The notes under the pieces are model-generated. The model worked only from the letters and a program-made list of their open reading frames with translations. It had not been told where the DNA came from and did no database searches. The position numbers and the translations under genes are program-made. Of a stretch of DNA of 64,000 nt, positions 34,207-42,585 are shown one piece after another. Position 1 is the first letter of the stretch. Every line of letters starts with the position of its first letter. The stretch comes from an uncultured Opitutaceae bacterium (GTDB lineage Bacteria; Verrucomicrobiota; Verrucomicrobiia; Opitutales; Opitutaceae): NCBI GenBank assembly GCA_951813085.1, contig OX638348.1, positions 2,737,627-2,801,626 of the forward strand, read 5' to 3'.

Positions 34207-35949
34207 ATGCAGCCCAAACCCTACAAAAACAGCAAAAGAAACGTCGAACTCATAGCCCTCCTCGCGCTACCGATTCTGTTCTTCGGTTGCGGCGGAGGCG
34301 CCGATTCGGTTCACGAACCATCCGCTTCCATTGACGAATGGATCGAGCAGTTCCAGCCATCTGCCTTGAGCAAAGTGGAACAACACGCCGAACTTGAATG
34401 GTTCGCCCAGGCTGCAGCGCCCTATCGGGGAATGGAAATAAAATCTGTCGCCGAAGGCATCAAGACGCATCAATGGGAATCCGACGTGCTCGCAAAAGCG
34501 TTTTACGATATCACCGGGATCAAGGTCACGCATGACATCATTGGCGAAGGTGAAATTGTCGATCGGATACAGCGCCAAATTCAAACGAACCGGAAGCTCT
34601 ACGATATCTATGTCAACGATGCTGATCTCATCGGAACACACCTGAGACTCGATAGCGCATTGAATCTTTCCGAATACATAAAAGGCGACGGAAAAGCGGT
34701 CACCAATCCGATGCTCGATCTCGATGATTTCCTCAATCTCGAATTCGGGCAGGACTACGAAGGAAATCAATTGCAACTCCCAGACCAGCAATTCGCCAAT
34801 CTCTATTGGTTTCGCTACGACTGGTTCAATCGCGATGACCTGAAAGCGGAGTTCAAATCAAAATTTGGATACGAGCTCGGCGTTCCCTTGAACTGGCAAG
34901 CTTATGGGGACATCGCTGCCTTCTTTACCGGTCGAACAATCGATGGGCAAACCGTCTATGGCCACATGGACTACGGTAAGAAATCGCCGTCGCTGGGCTG
35001 GCGATTCACGGATGCGTGGCTGTCAATGGCAGGCGTTGGCGACAAAGGTTTGCCCAATGGGCTTCCCGTGGATGAATGGGGCATACGGGTTGAAAACAGC
35101 ATTCCGGTTGGAGCTTCCGTAACGCGAGGAGGCGCCGCCAATGGCCCCGCAGCCGTATACGCCCTCACCAAGTACGTAGACTGGATGAAGAGCTACGCCC
35201 CACCGTTCGCAGCGTCAATGACCTGGTCTGAGGCCGGACCTGTCCCCTCCCGCGGCAATATCGCACAACGCGTGTTCCAGTACATTACGTGGTTATCGGA
35301 CGACGCATTCACCGCTCCCGAAAGTCCTGTAACGGACTCCGATGGAAAACCGCTATGGCGGATCGCTCCGTCACCACACGGCAAATACTGGGATGAAGGA
35401 ATGAAGGTCGGCTACCAAGATGCCGGTAGCTGGACGATTCTCAAGAACAGCGTCATCGGCAAGGAACGCGAGGCGGCTTGGCTATGGGCGCAATTCTGCG
35501 TATCCAAAACGGTCTGCTTGAAGAAATTCATGGAGGGCAAGACTCCCATTCGCAAATCCACGGTCAACTCGGACTACTTGGCGAGCCGAGAAGGCGATTT
35601 TGGAGGACTCATCACGTTCTACAAATCCTCCGTCGAAAATCAATGGACCGACTCGGGACCCAATGTTCCGCACTACCCGCTGCTTGCAGAGCAATGGTGG
35701 CAAAACATCGCCCCCGCCGTAACCGGTGAAGTCACTCCGCAGGAAGCGATGGACAACATCGCCAGCGCAATGGATGAGCGCATGGGTAAGCTCGAAGGAA
35801 AAATGAAGCGCTTCTCACCCAAGCTTAATCCAGAAACATCGGCTCAAGATTGGCTGGACAAGCCCGGCTCACCCAAAGCGGAACGCCCCGACGAAAAAGG
35901 CGAGACGATGGCCTACGACGAGTTAATCAAAGTGTGGCAAAGTCAGTAG
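34207..35949 (+). CDS. glpV: ABC importer substrate-binding lipoprotein (GlpV-like)
   Basis: 580 residues from ATG 34207; an upstream GTG at 34171 falls inside the hairpin and is unlikely. Signal: K-R-N-V-E-L-I-A-L-L-A-L-P-I-L-F-F-G-C, a lipobox-like end, so the protein is probably a membrane-anchored lipoprotein. The rest is a large two-lobed binding protein of extracellular type 1, with Y-D-I-Y-V-N-D-A-D, F-R-Y-D-W-F and many Trp/Tyr residues. The size fits the GlpV group (about 570 residues). The presumed ligand is glycerol or a glycerol-like small polyol, by family only. It closes the ABC operon. Confidence 0.82.
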   Translation: MQPKPYKNSKRNVELIALLALPILFFGCGGGADSVHEPSASIDEWIEQFQPSALSKVEQHAELEWFAQAAAPYRGMEIKSVAEGIKTHQWESDVLAKAFYDITGIKVTHDIIGEGEIVDRIQRQIQTNRKLYDIYVNDADLIGTHLRLDSALNLSEYIKGDGKAVTNPMLDLDDFLNLEFGQDYEGNQLQLPDQQFANLYWFRYDWFNRDDLKAEFKSKFGYELGVPLNWQAYGDIAAFFTGRTIDGQTVYGHMDYGKKSPSLGWRFTDAWLSMAGVGDKGLPNGLPVDEWGIRVENSIPVGASVTRGGAANGPAAVYALTKYVDWMKSYAPPFAASMTWSEAGPVPSRGNIAQRVFQYITWLSDDAFTAPESPVTDSDGKPLWRIAPSPHGKYWDEGMKVGYQDAGSWTILKNSVIGKEREAAWLWAQFCVSKTVCLKKFMEGKTPIRKSTVNSDYLASREGDFGGLITFYKSSVENQWTDSGPNVPHYPLLAEQWWQNIAPAVTGEVTPQEAMDNIASAMDERMGKLEGKMKRFSPKLNPETSAQDWLDKPGSPKAERPDEKGETMAYDELIKVWQSQ

Positions 35950-35983
35950 CTCATTAAGCAAAGATATTCTCTCAACGCAGACT

Positions 35984-36155
35984 ATTAACAGGATACGGCC
36001 AAAGACGGGTACAGGATGACTCCCATCCATCCTCTCATCATGTAGCCCTGCAAGGGCATCATGCGAGCGAGGCACGAGCGCCTTGTCCCGGCGTATCCCG
36101 TCTAAGACTCCGACCTGTCGACGGCTCTAGCGGGAGTAGACGGAATCCTGTTAAT
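35984..36155 (+). mobile_element. 172-bp MITE-like element with 11-bp terminal inverted repeats
   Basis: ATTAACAGGAT (35984-35994) and its exact complement ATCCTGTTAAT (36145-36155) bound a non-coding segment between the binding-protein gene and the MBL-fold gene. Inside, 36033-36098 matches 21656-21722 with few differences and includes GCCCTGCAAGGGC and a second short stem. The segment encodes nothing. Short length, terminal repeats and a second partial copy fit a non-autonomous element or a structured repeat; no target duplication was established. Confidence 0.55.
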
Positions 36156-36188
36156 TAAAAATCACCGCTCCCTAAGTGGGTTTGGAGA

Positions 36189-37049
36189 ATGAGTTTCCGA
36201 GATGCTGAGAATATGTTCGAAATATTAGGAGATATCGCTCCAATACAATCGATGTCCCCTCTTCCATCCAACCAGTCTAGCAGTTGGTTCACCATCGACG
36301 AGATCGATGCGTCTACCTTCGGCATTGGAGAGTACGGGCAATGGATGAAACTTCACTCCTACTTATTTATTGGAGACGAACTCGCGATTCTCGTGGATAC
36401 AGGACTCGGCGTCGCAAACATCCGGAAGGTCGTAGAATCAATAACTGAGCTTCCCATAAAGGTAATCACTTCCCACGCCCATTGGGACCACACTGGAGGG
36501 CATGCATTGTTCGATTGGTATTCCGCTCACGAACGAGAACGCGATTGGATCGAGAAGAGCTTCGAAAGGGAAGCAAAGGAAATCGCGGAATGGCTCGTCA
36601 AAGAGCCATTCACCAAAGCGGCTCCAGCGGATTTCGATATTGAGAAATACAAACCCTTCCAAGGCATAGTCAAGAATTTGCACGCCGACGGAGATGTATT
36701 CGATATTGGAGGACGGCAATTGGAGATCATCCACACGCCAGGTCACTCCCCAGGACACGTATGCGTCTACGAAAGAGATCGAGGATACCTGGTTACAGCG
36801 GATCTGATTTACCAAGGTGTATTGCTGGGAGGCTTGCAGTATTCCGAGCCGGAGGAATACCAACGTTCCTTACTGCGCTTAAAGCAACTCCCGAAAATAG
36901 AGAAAATGCTCCCCGGTCATGGCCGATTGGATATAGAGAATGATCTCCTTGATGAAGCCATCGAAGCCTTCGCATCCCTCGCTGAAACCGGGCACCTCAA
37001 GAAAAAATCCGGACTACACAAATTCAATCGCCTGAAGATTCATTTATAG
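36189..37049 (+). CDS. MBL-fold metallohydrolase
   Basis: 286 residues. The metallo-beta-lactamase signature H-A-H-W-D-H is near residue 97. Further ligands are expected from H-T-P-G-H-S-P-G-H near 180 and L-P-G-H-G-R near 240; D-L-I-Y-Q-G supplies the bridging Asp. No signal peptide, so cytoplasmic. The broad family hydrolyses thioesters, lactones and phosphoesters. A GGAG lies only one base before ATG 36189, too close for an efficient start, so a slightly later ATG (36213 or 36252) could be used. Position at the edge of the acyl-CoA region suggests a thioesterase or lactonase. Confidence 0.8.
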   Translation: MSFRDAENMFEILGDIAPIQSMSPLPSNQSSSWFTIDEIDASTFGIGEYGQWMKLHSYLFIGDELAILVDTGLGVANIRKVVESITELPIKVITSHAHWDHTGGHALFDWYSAHERERDWIEKSFEREAKEIAEWLVKEPFTKAAPADFDIEKYKPFQGIVKNLHADGDVFDIGGRQLEIIHTPGHSPGHVCVYERDRGYLVTADLIYQGVLLGGLQYSEPEEYQRSLLRLKQLPKIEKMLPGHGRLDIENDLLDEAIEAFASLAETGHLKKKSGLHKFNRLKIHL

Positions 37050-37237
37050 GACACTCTATCAAGGCCCAATCACTCAATACTACAGCGGCCTCAACCAAGA
37101 GACGCTCACCTATACATATTGGCTCCAGACTCGAATGGCGTATTCGTTGACCAATACATTTGTTGTTTCGGTTATTGTCCCTGAACTGGCATTCAATGCT
37201 TAACTGGCGCGAATAGAATCCACTCACAAAGCTTAGT

Positions 37238-37732
37238 TTATCTAACTCCCATTACGCCACAGAGGGGAGGATTCCAGTCAAGCAACCGATCGCAGGCGAT
37301 CATTGCATCCATTTCAGCTCCCATCGCTTCAGGTATAAGGGCCGGCTTTCGTTCCCGCAAGTCCACGCATATCGCTACCACTTCATGGGAGGCCGAAACT
37401 TCATTTAGGTCTCTGTTTTTAATGAAGCTAATGACATGAACGCGCTTCTGATTTCGAGATATCAATCGAGTAAAGACATCGATCCGATGTCCAGCTCTTA
37501 TTTCTCTAAAGTAGCGAATGTGCGTCTCCAAGGCGAAACTACCCCAATGCCGCTCTTTTAGTTCATCTAAATCGAAACCAAGGTGTCGATATAGCCCAAG
37601 CATCGATTCGCTAAAGTAATGAGTATACCAGGCGACATTCATATGCCCCATGACGTCTATATATTCCTTAGGAACTTTCGCCTCCAAGGTCTTTGGCAAC
37701 GCTTCGAGTTCTACATCCGGAAATTCAGGCAT
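37238..37732 (-). CDS. Acyl-CoA thioesterase, 4HBT/hotdog fold
   Basis: 164 residues. The hotdog thioesterase pattern is clear: Y-I-D-V-M-G-H-M-N-V-A-W-Y near residue 27 with the Asp/His-Asn typical of 4-hydroxybenzoyl-CoA thioesterases, then E-T-H-I-R-Y-F-R-E. It is the last gene of a three-gene minus-strand operon (thiolase, reductase, thioesterase; gaps of 17 and 11 bp). It would hydrolyse an acyl-CoA product or rescue CoA from dead-end thioesters. Confidence 0.83.
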   Translation of the reverse strand: MPEFPDVELEALPKTLEAKVPKEYIDVMGHMNVAWYTHYFSESMLGLYRHLGFDLDELKERHWGSFALETHIRYFREIRAGHRIDVFTRLISRNQKRVHVISFIKNRDLNEVSASHEVVAICVDLRERKPALIPEAMGAEMDAMIACDRLLDWNPPLCGVMGVR

Positions 37733-37743
37733 GCGGTGCCGAT

Positions 37744-38754
37744 CTAGTCGGAGATCTTGACCAATTGCTTTCCTGTATTCTCGCCATGGAAAAGCCCAAT
37801 GAAGGCCTTCGGGGCATTTTCAATTCCCTCAACTACGTTCTCGTGGTATTTGATCTTTCCTGACACCACCCATTCGGTCAGATCTTTCATGGCCATCGAA
37901 AATTGGTCATAGTAGTCGAAGACGAGAAATCCTTTAATCGTCGCCCGTGAAGGAATTACATTCCACAACAGCCTTGGACCCATCTCCGCCTTCGAAGCGT
38001 TGTACACCGATATTTGTCCGCAAACAGCCACATGGGAATTCAGAGCGAGCAAGGGAAATACCGCATCCGTAACCGATCCGCCTACATTATCGAAGTAGCA
38101 ATTAATTCCTTCCGGGCAATGCTTCGCCAACTCCTTGTACATGTTCTCGGTCGTCTTGTAGTTGATGCCTGCATCGAAGCCCAATTCTTCCGTAATCCAC
38201 TTCACCTTCTCGTCGCTACCGGCGATTCCGATCGCGCGGCAGCCCTTTAATTTAGCGATCTGCCCTACTACAGATCCTACTGCGCCAGCCGCTCCGGAAA
38301 CCACGACCGTGTCGCCCTCTTTCACTTGGCAAACATCCAGCAAACCAAAATAGGCGGTTGCTCCCGGCATCCCTAAGACGTGTAGGGCCGTAGAAATCGA
38401 TGCGGACGAAGGGTCGATCCGTCTCAGTCCTTTTCCATCGGAAATCGCATATTCCTGCCATCCAAGACGGGAGGCGACGATTTCGCCCGGTTGAAAGGCG
38501 GCGTTTTTCGATTGCTCCACTTTCGTTACAATCTCGCCTGTCATGACGTCGCCAATACCGACTGGATCCGCATAGGACTTTCGATCGCTCATCCGTCCTC
38601 GCATGTAGGGATCTACAGATAGATACAGGGCGCGGAGCAACACCTCACCCTCCGCGAGCTCGCGCACGTCTTCTTCCTCTAAACGGAAATCGCTTTCCGA
38701 TACCATCCCATCCGGACGGGACGCCAAAACGATTTTTCGATTCGTAATTGCCAC
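37744..38754 (-). CDS. NADP-dependent oxidoreductase, zinc-free MDR family (CurA/prostaglandin reductase-like)
   Basis: 336 residues. L-S-V-D-P-Y-M-R-G-R near residue 48 and the nucleotide motif V-S-G-A-A-G-A-V-G-S-V-V-G near 155 are diagnostic of the leukotriene B4 dehydrogenase/CurA group of medium-chain reductases; no zinc-binding cysteines are seen. These enzymes reduce the double bond of alpha,beta-unsaturated carbonyls with NADPH. In an operon with a thiolase and thioesterase it may reduce an enoyl or enone intermediate of the catabolic route. Confidence 0.87.
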   Translation of the reverse strand: MAITNRKIVLASRPDGMVSESDFRLEEEDVRELAEGEVLLRALYLSVDPYMRGRMSDRKSYADPVGIGDVMTGEIVTKVEQSKNAAFQPGEIVASRLGWQEYAISDGKGLRRIDPSSASISTALHVLGMPGATAYFGLLDVCQVKEGDTVVVSGAAGAVGSVVGQIAKLKGCRAIGIAGSDEKVKWITEELGFDAGINYKTTENMYKELAKHCPEGINCYFDNVGGSVTDAVFPLLALNSHVAVCGQISVYNASKAEMGPRLLWNVIPSRATIKGFLVFDYYDQFSMAMKDLTEWVVSGKIKYHENVVEGIENAPKAFIGLFHGENTGKQLVKISD

Positions 38755-38771
38755 TATATCAGGTATTCAAA

Positions 38772-39962
38772 TTAGTCGCACAGTTCGAACAGGCCCGCGG
38801 CCCCTTGGCCACCACCGACGCACATAGTGACGACGCCGTAGCGAACATTGCGTCGCTGCATTTCGTTTCCAATTGTTCCGACCAATCGCGAGCCCGTCAT
38901 GCCAAACGGATGGCCAATCGATATCGAGCCTCCATTCACATTCAATCTGTCCATTGGGATCCCCAACTGGTCACGGCAATAAATTACCTGTACGGCAAAG
39001 GCCTCATTGAGCTCCCAAAGGCCGATATCATCTACGGAAAGACCGTTACGCTTCAGCAACTTCGGAACCGCGTAAATGGGACCGATCCCCATCTCGTCGG
39101 GCTCGCAACCCGCGATCGCAAATCCGCGAAACGCGATCTTTGGCTTCAATCCAAGCGATTCCGCTTTTTCACGAGACATCAACACGTTCACGGAAGCGCC
39201 ATCCGACATTTGAGACGCATTCCCAGGAGTCACGCTTCCCTGCCCGCTGTCCCTATCGAAGTAGGGGTTTAGCGAGAGCAATCCCTCGAGCGTTGTATCG
39301 GGTCGATTGCACTCGTCCTTGGTCAGTTCGTGCTCCTCGGTACCCAGAACTTTCCCTGTTTTCTTTTCCAAAATAGCGCGCGTTACCTGCATCGGGGCCA
39401 GCTCTTCATCCAACAAGCCATCTGCTTGAGCCTTCGCCGTGCGCTGCTGGCTGGCCAAGGAATATTCATCCTGCGCTTCACGCGAGATGGCGTAGCGTTT
39501 AGCCACCACTTCCGCGGTGTCGCCCATCACCATGTAAATGCCCGGATAGCGTTCGGCCACCCATGGATTGGGCTCGGACTTCGAGTCCGCAATTTGAGTG
39601 ATGCTCTCAACCCCACCGCCAATCGCGACATCGACACCCTCATTCATAATGAGATGAGCCGCCATCGCCACTGATTGAAGCCCCGACGAGCAAAATCGGT
39701 TCACTGTCGTGCCCGCTACGCTGACCGGTAGACCCGCTCGGATCGCGGCGACACGGGCCACATTATTCCCCTGCGTCCCTTCAGGCGTGGCGCAGCCGAT
39801 TATGGCATCTTCGATGTCAGCTGGGTCGAGCCCCGGAGCCTTCTCCAGGCAATGCGTGATGCAATGGGCGATCATATCGTCCGGCCGAGTCATGTTAAGC
39901 GATCCGCGAAACGATTTCGCAAGTGGGGTACGCGCTGTCGCGACGATTACTGCTTCTCTCAT
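38772..39962 (-). CDS. Thiolase (acetyl-CoA C-acyltransferase)
   Basis: 396 residues. The acyl-accepting cysteine is in N-R-F-C-S-S-G-L-Q-S-V near residue 92; the other catalytic blocks are G-H-P-F-G-M-T-G-S-R near 354 and C-V-G-G-G-Q-G-A-A near 384. The latter cysteine is the proton donor. It splits 3-ketoacyl-CoA into acetyl-CoA (or propionyl-CoA) and a shortened acyl-CoA. First gene of the minus-strand operon; divergent from the TetR gene with an operator between them. It would complete the beta-oxidation set with the FadB-like protein at 60491. Confidence 0.92.
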   Translation of the reverse strand: MREAVIVATARTPLAKSFRGSLNMTRPDDMIAHCITHCLEKAPGLDPADIEDAIIGCATPEGTQGNNVARVAAIRAGLPVSVAGTTVNRFCSSGLQSVAMAAHLIMNEGVDVAIGGGVESITQIADSKSEPNPWVAERYPGIYMVMGDTAEVVAKRYAISREAQDEYSLASQQRTAKAQADGLLDEELAPMQVTRAILEKKTGKVLGTEEHELTKDECNRPDTTLEGLLSLNPYFDRDSGQGSVTPGNASQMSDGASVNVLMSREKAESLGLKPKIAFRGFAIAGCEPDEMGIGPIYAVPKLLKRNGLSVDDIGLWELNEAFAVQVIYCRDQLGIPMDRLNVNGGSISIGHPFGMTGSRLVGTIGNEMQRRNVRYGVVTMCVGGGQGAAGLFELCD

Positions 39963-39974
39963 TTTCAGTCGGGA

Positions 39975-40002
39975 TTTTTACCGACCGATCAGTAGAATTC
40001 AA
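39975..40002 (-). promoter_or_regulatory. Promoter with embedded TetR-type operator, site 3 (thiolase/tetR)
   Basis: On the minus strand: TTGAAT (40002-39997), 16-bp spacer, TAAAAA (39980-39975). The spacer core is ACTGATCGGTCGG, differing from the other three copies in the left half. It lies between the divergent thiolase and tetR genes, the classic place for autoregulation. If used as drawn, the thiolase transcript would start only a few bases before its ATG at 39962. Confidence 0.6.
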
Positions 40003-40094
40003 GCTTGAAATCCCAATAAATCCGTAGAGGATAGGATGCCATTTAACGCGAGTCCGCAAATGGTTGACAGTATTAGCGACGATTGCAAGCGCCT

Positions 40095-40706
40095 ATGCCA
40101 AAAGCCACTATAAATTCCAAATCCGCAAAACTTTCGAAATCGGAAAAGCGAGTTGCCGAAATCTATCGGGTCGCAGCGAATATCATCAATGAAAAGGGGT
40201 ATGAAGCCACCTCGATGAATGATATCGCCAGGAAGCTCAAACTTACGAAAGCGGGTTTGTACTACTATATCGATGGCAAGAGGGATCTGTTGTTTGCGAT
40301 TATCAAGTTCGGAATGCAACAGTTGGAGGACAACGTTCTCGAGCCATGCCAAGCGATTGAGGATCCCGAAGAGCGTTTGAAGGAAATCATCGAGCGGCAC
40401 ACGATACTCATTCTCGAACTGGGCGGTTCGATTTCTATTCTGACAGATGAGATCCAGAGCCTCACACCCGCCAATCGGAAGAAGATCGTAGCCATGAAAC
40501 GAGTCTACATGGACTTCGTTCGGAAGACGCTTCGTGAGCTGAGGTCTCAGAAAAAGATGCGGCAGATAAATCTCAATATTACCGCCATGAACCTATTTGC
40601 GGTGATCCTCGGAGTCGCCCGCTGGTACAGTCCCAGAAAAGGATGGGGCAGCGCCAAGGTCGCTCGAGAGATTTCCAAATTTGTCATGGGCGCCATCGTA
40701 AAATAG
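40095..40706 (+). CDS. TetR-family transcriptional regulator
   Basis: 203 residues from ATG 40095; a TTG at 40083 would add four residues. The N-terminal helix-turn-helix (residues about 18-65) reads I-Y-R-V-A-A-N-I-I-N-E-K-G-Y-E-A-T-S, then I-A-R-K-L-K-L-T-K-A-G-L-Y-Y-Y. The remainder is the all-alpha ligand-binding and dimer domain. TetR proteins with such neighbours usually bind acyl-CoA or CoA-linked catabolic intermediates (for example KstR2, PsrA, FadR of Bacillus). It is the probable reader of the four motif copies at 16639, 29688, 39975 and 60067. Confidence 0.88.
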   Translation: MPKATINSKSAKLSKSEKRVAEIYRVAANIINEKGYEATSMNDIARKLKLTKAGLYYYIDGKRDLLFAIIKFGMQQLEDNVLEPCQAIEDPEERLKEIIERHTILILELGGSISILTDEIQSLTPANRKKIVAMKRVYMDFVRKTLRELRSQKKMRQINLNITAMNLFAVILGVARWYSPRKGWGSAKVAREISKFVMGAIVK

Positions 40707-40797
40707 CTTCAACTCAAAGGGAAGGCGCCCCAACCTCCGCTGATTCTGCGAGTCGGAAACGCTACCCCATCCCCACTCTCCAAATCTTATCCCATCA

Positions 40798-41604
40798 ATG
40801 AATATTCTCGTTTGCCTTAAGCAAATCCTGGATCCTGAGGTTCCCGTTCGCGACTTTGCGATCGACGCATCAGGGCTGCAAGCGGACCCGGCTTGCGCGA
40901 ACCAAGTCACGAACATCTTCTGTGAAAATGCCCTAGAGACCGCGCTCCAGCTCAAGGACCTTCACGGAGGAAAGATCACTCTTCTTACGCTCGGGCCCGA
41001 ATCGGCTGAAGATGCCTTGAGAAAGGGCCTCGCCATGAAAGCGGACGAGGCGTACCTGATTCTCAACGATACCGAGCAATTGCCGGATTCGGCGGCCACT
41101 GCCAAAGCGCTCGCGGCTGCAATCGATAAATTGGACGCGTTCGATCTCATCCTAGCCGGTCGGGAATCGGGCGATTGGGGAGCGGGTCAAACCGGAGGAT
41201 TGCTCGCGGAAGAACTAAGTCTCCCGTTCACCGCGTTCGTAGACCAGATATCGCTCGAAGGAGAGGAGCGTCTCGTCCTGCGGCAGCAAACGGATTCGGG
41301 CTGGAAATCATTTTCATCTCCCAAACCCACGGTCGCTTCGATCACGAACAGCGATCATAACCTCCCTCGCATTCCCAAAACGCGCGATATCATTATGGCC
41401 AATCGAAAACCGGTCACAACCTGGTCCCTCGAAGAGCTGGGTATATCGCAGGACTCCTTCCCAACGCAGGAAACGAAAGCGCGCGTTCGACAGCTGTCCA
41501 TCCCTGAAGCGAAAAGCGATTGCGAGTTTATCGAAGGCGACTCCGTCGAAGAGAAAATTGAGAAACTAGCGGACAAAATTGCGGCGATCGCCCGCGCAGT
41601 ATAG
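40798..41604 (+). CDS. etfB: Electron transfer flavoprotein beta subunit
   Basis: 268 residues. M-N-I-L-V-C-L-K-Q-I-L-D-P-E at the N-terminus, D-L-I-L-A-G-R-E-S-G-D near residue 118 and G-Q-T-G-G-L-L-A-E near 128 are the ETF-beta marks, with AMP bound in the classical family. The C-terminal arm embraces the alpha subunit. Directly followed (6 bp) by etfA and then the membrane Fe-S protein. It accepts electrons from the acyl-CoA dehydrogenases encoded next door. Confidence 0.92.
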   Translation: MNILVCLKQILDPEVPVRDFAIDASGLQADPACANQVTNIFCENALETALQLKDLHGGKITLLTLGPESAEDALRKGLAMKADEAYLILNDTEQLPDSAATAKALAAAIDKLDAFDLILAGRESGDWGAGQTGGLLAEELSLPFTAFVDQISLEGEERLVLRQQTDSGWKSFSSPKPTVASITNSDHNLPRIPKTRDIIMANRKPVTTWSLEELGISQDSFPTQETKARVRQLSIPEAKSDCEFIEGDSVEEKIEKLADKIAAIARAV

Positions 41605-41610
41605 CCCACT

Positions 41611-42585
41611 ATGAGCGACACGAATTTCAAAGTAATAACAGCTGCGTTTTCGCAGGATCTGAACGCCGCGACGGCAGGTTTGCTGGGAGCGGGTCAACGC
41701 CTAGCGAATGATGCGGGCGGCACGCACATTGCAATCTGCTGCGGGTCAATCGATAGCACGCTGTCTACGCAAATAAGCGCCTTCGGGGATCGGGTTATCG
41801 CCATCGATTCCGAACCCTTGGCTCGAGCCGAACCCGAAGCCTGGCTGAGTTGCCTGCGCTCCATCAGCGCTCAAGAAACTCCGGATGCCATCCTTCTCGG
41901 GAACGACACGCTCAGCCAGGAAATAACGCCAAGGCTCGCTCATCGATTGAACGGCGCTTCGATCGGGGATGCCCAATCGGTCACGATCGACGACGGAGCC
42001 ATCGTCATCACACGCTCCGTGTACGGAGGCAAAGCGATTGCCGACATCGAACTAACCGCATCGCCGGCTGTCGTCTGGATTCGAGCCCAATCGATGGATC
42101 CCGCTGATAAGAACGCTGCTCCGGGGACGATCGAAACCGTGCCATTGAACGAAAGCGCAGACCTGCAAAGTCATATTATCGATACGCATGACGAGGTATC
42201 GGAAGGAGAACGACTGGAGGATGCGCAAATTATCGTTTCTGGAGGTCGAGGCCTTGGTGGGCCCGAGCCATTCGAAGAACTCGTTTCTCTGGCAAAGGTC
42301 TTGAAGGCTCAAAATGCGGCGTCCCGCGCCGCTTGCGACTTAGGTTGGGTTCCGCACTCTTGGCAGGTCGGACAGACTGGATGCAAAGTGGCGCCGCAAC
42401 TGTACTTGGCGGTTGCGATTTCGGGAGCCAGCCAGCACACGATGGGCATCGCGGATTCAAAGGCGATCGCGGCCATCAATACCGATCGGGACGCGCCCAT
42501 TTTCAAGCACTGCCAATTCGGTTTGGTGGAAGACTTTCAACAGGTGGTTGGCCCGTTGCGGGACAAGCTCTCTGATCTCCTATGA
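41611..42585 (+). CDS. etfA: Electron transfer flavoprotein alpha subunit
   Basis: 324 residues. The C-terminal FAD domain has V-S-G-G-R-G-L-G-G near residue 210, R-A-A-C-D-L-G-W near 243, Q-V-G-Q-T-G near 258 and [12 protein letters not shown] near 273, a complete FAD-binding set. The N-terminal domain pairs with EtfB. Its last codons overlap the start of the next gene (ATGA), which fixes the ETF and its membrane acceptor as one unit. Confidence 0.93.
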   Translation: MSDTNFKVITAAFSQDLNAATAGLLGAGQRLANDAGGTHIAICCGSIDSTLSTQISAFGDRVIAIDSEPLARAEPEAWLSCLRSISAQETPDAILLGNDTLSQEITPRLAHRLNGASIGDAQSVTIDDGAIVITRSVYGGKAIADIELTASPAVVWIRAQSMDPADKNAAPGTIETVPLNESADLQSHIIDTHDEVSEGERLEDAQIIVSGGRGLGGPEPFEELVSLAKVLKAQNAASRAACDLGWVPHSWQVGQTGCKVAPQLYLAVAISGASQHTMGIADSKAIAAINTDRDAPIFKHCQFGLVEDFQQVVGPLRDKLSDLL

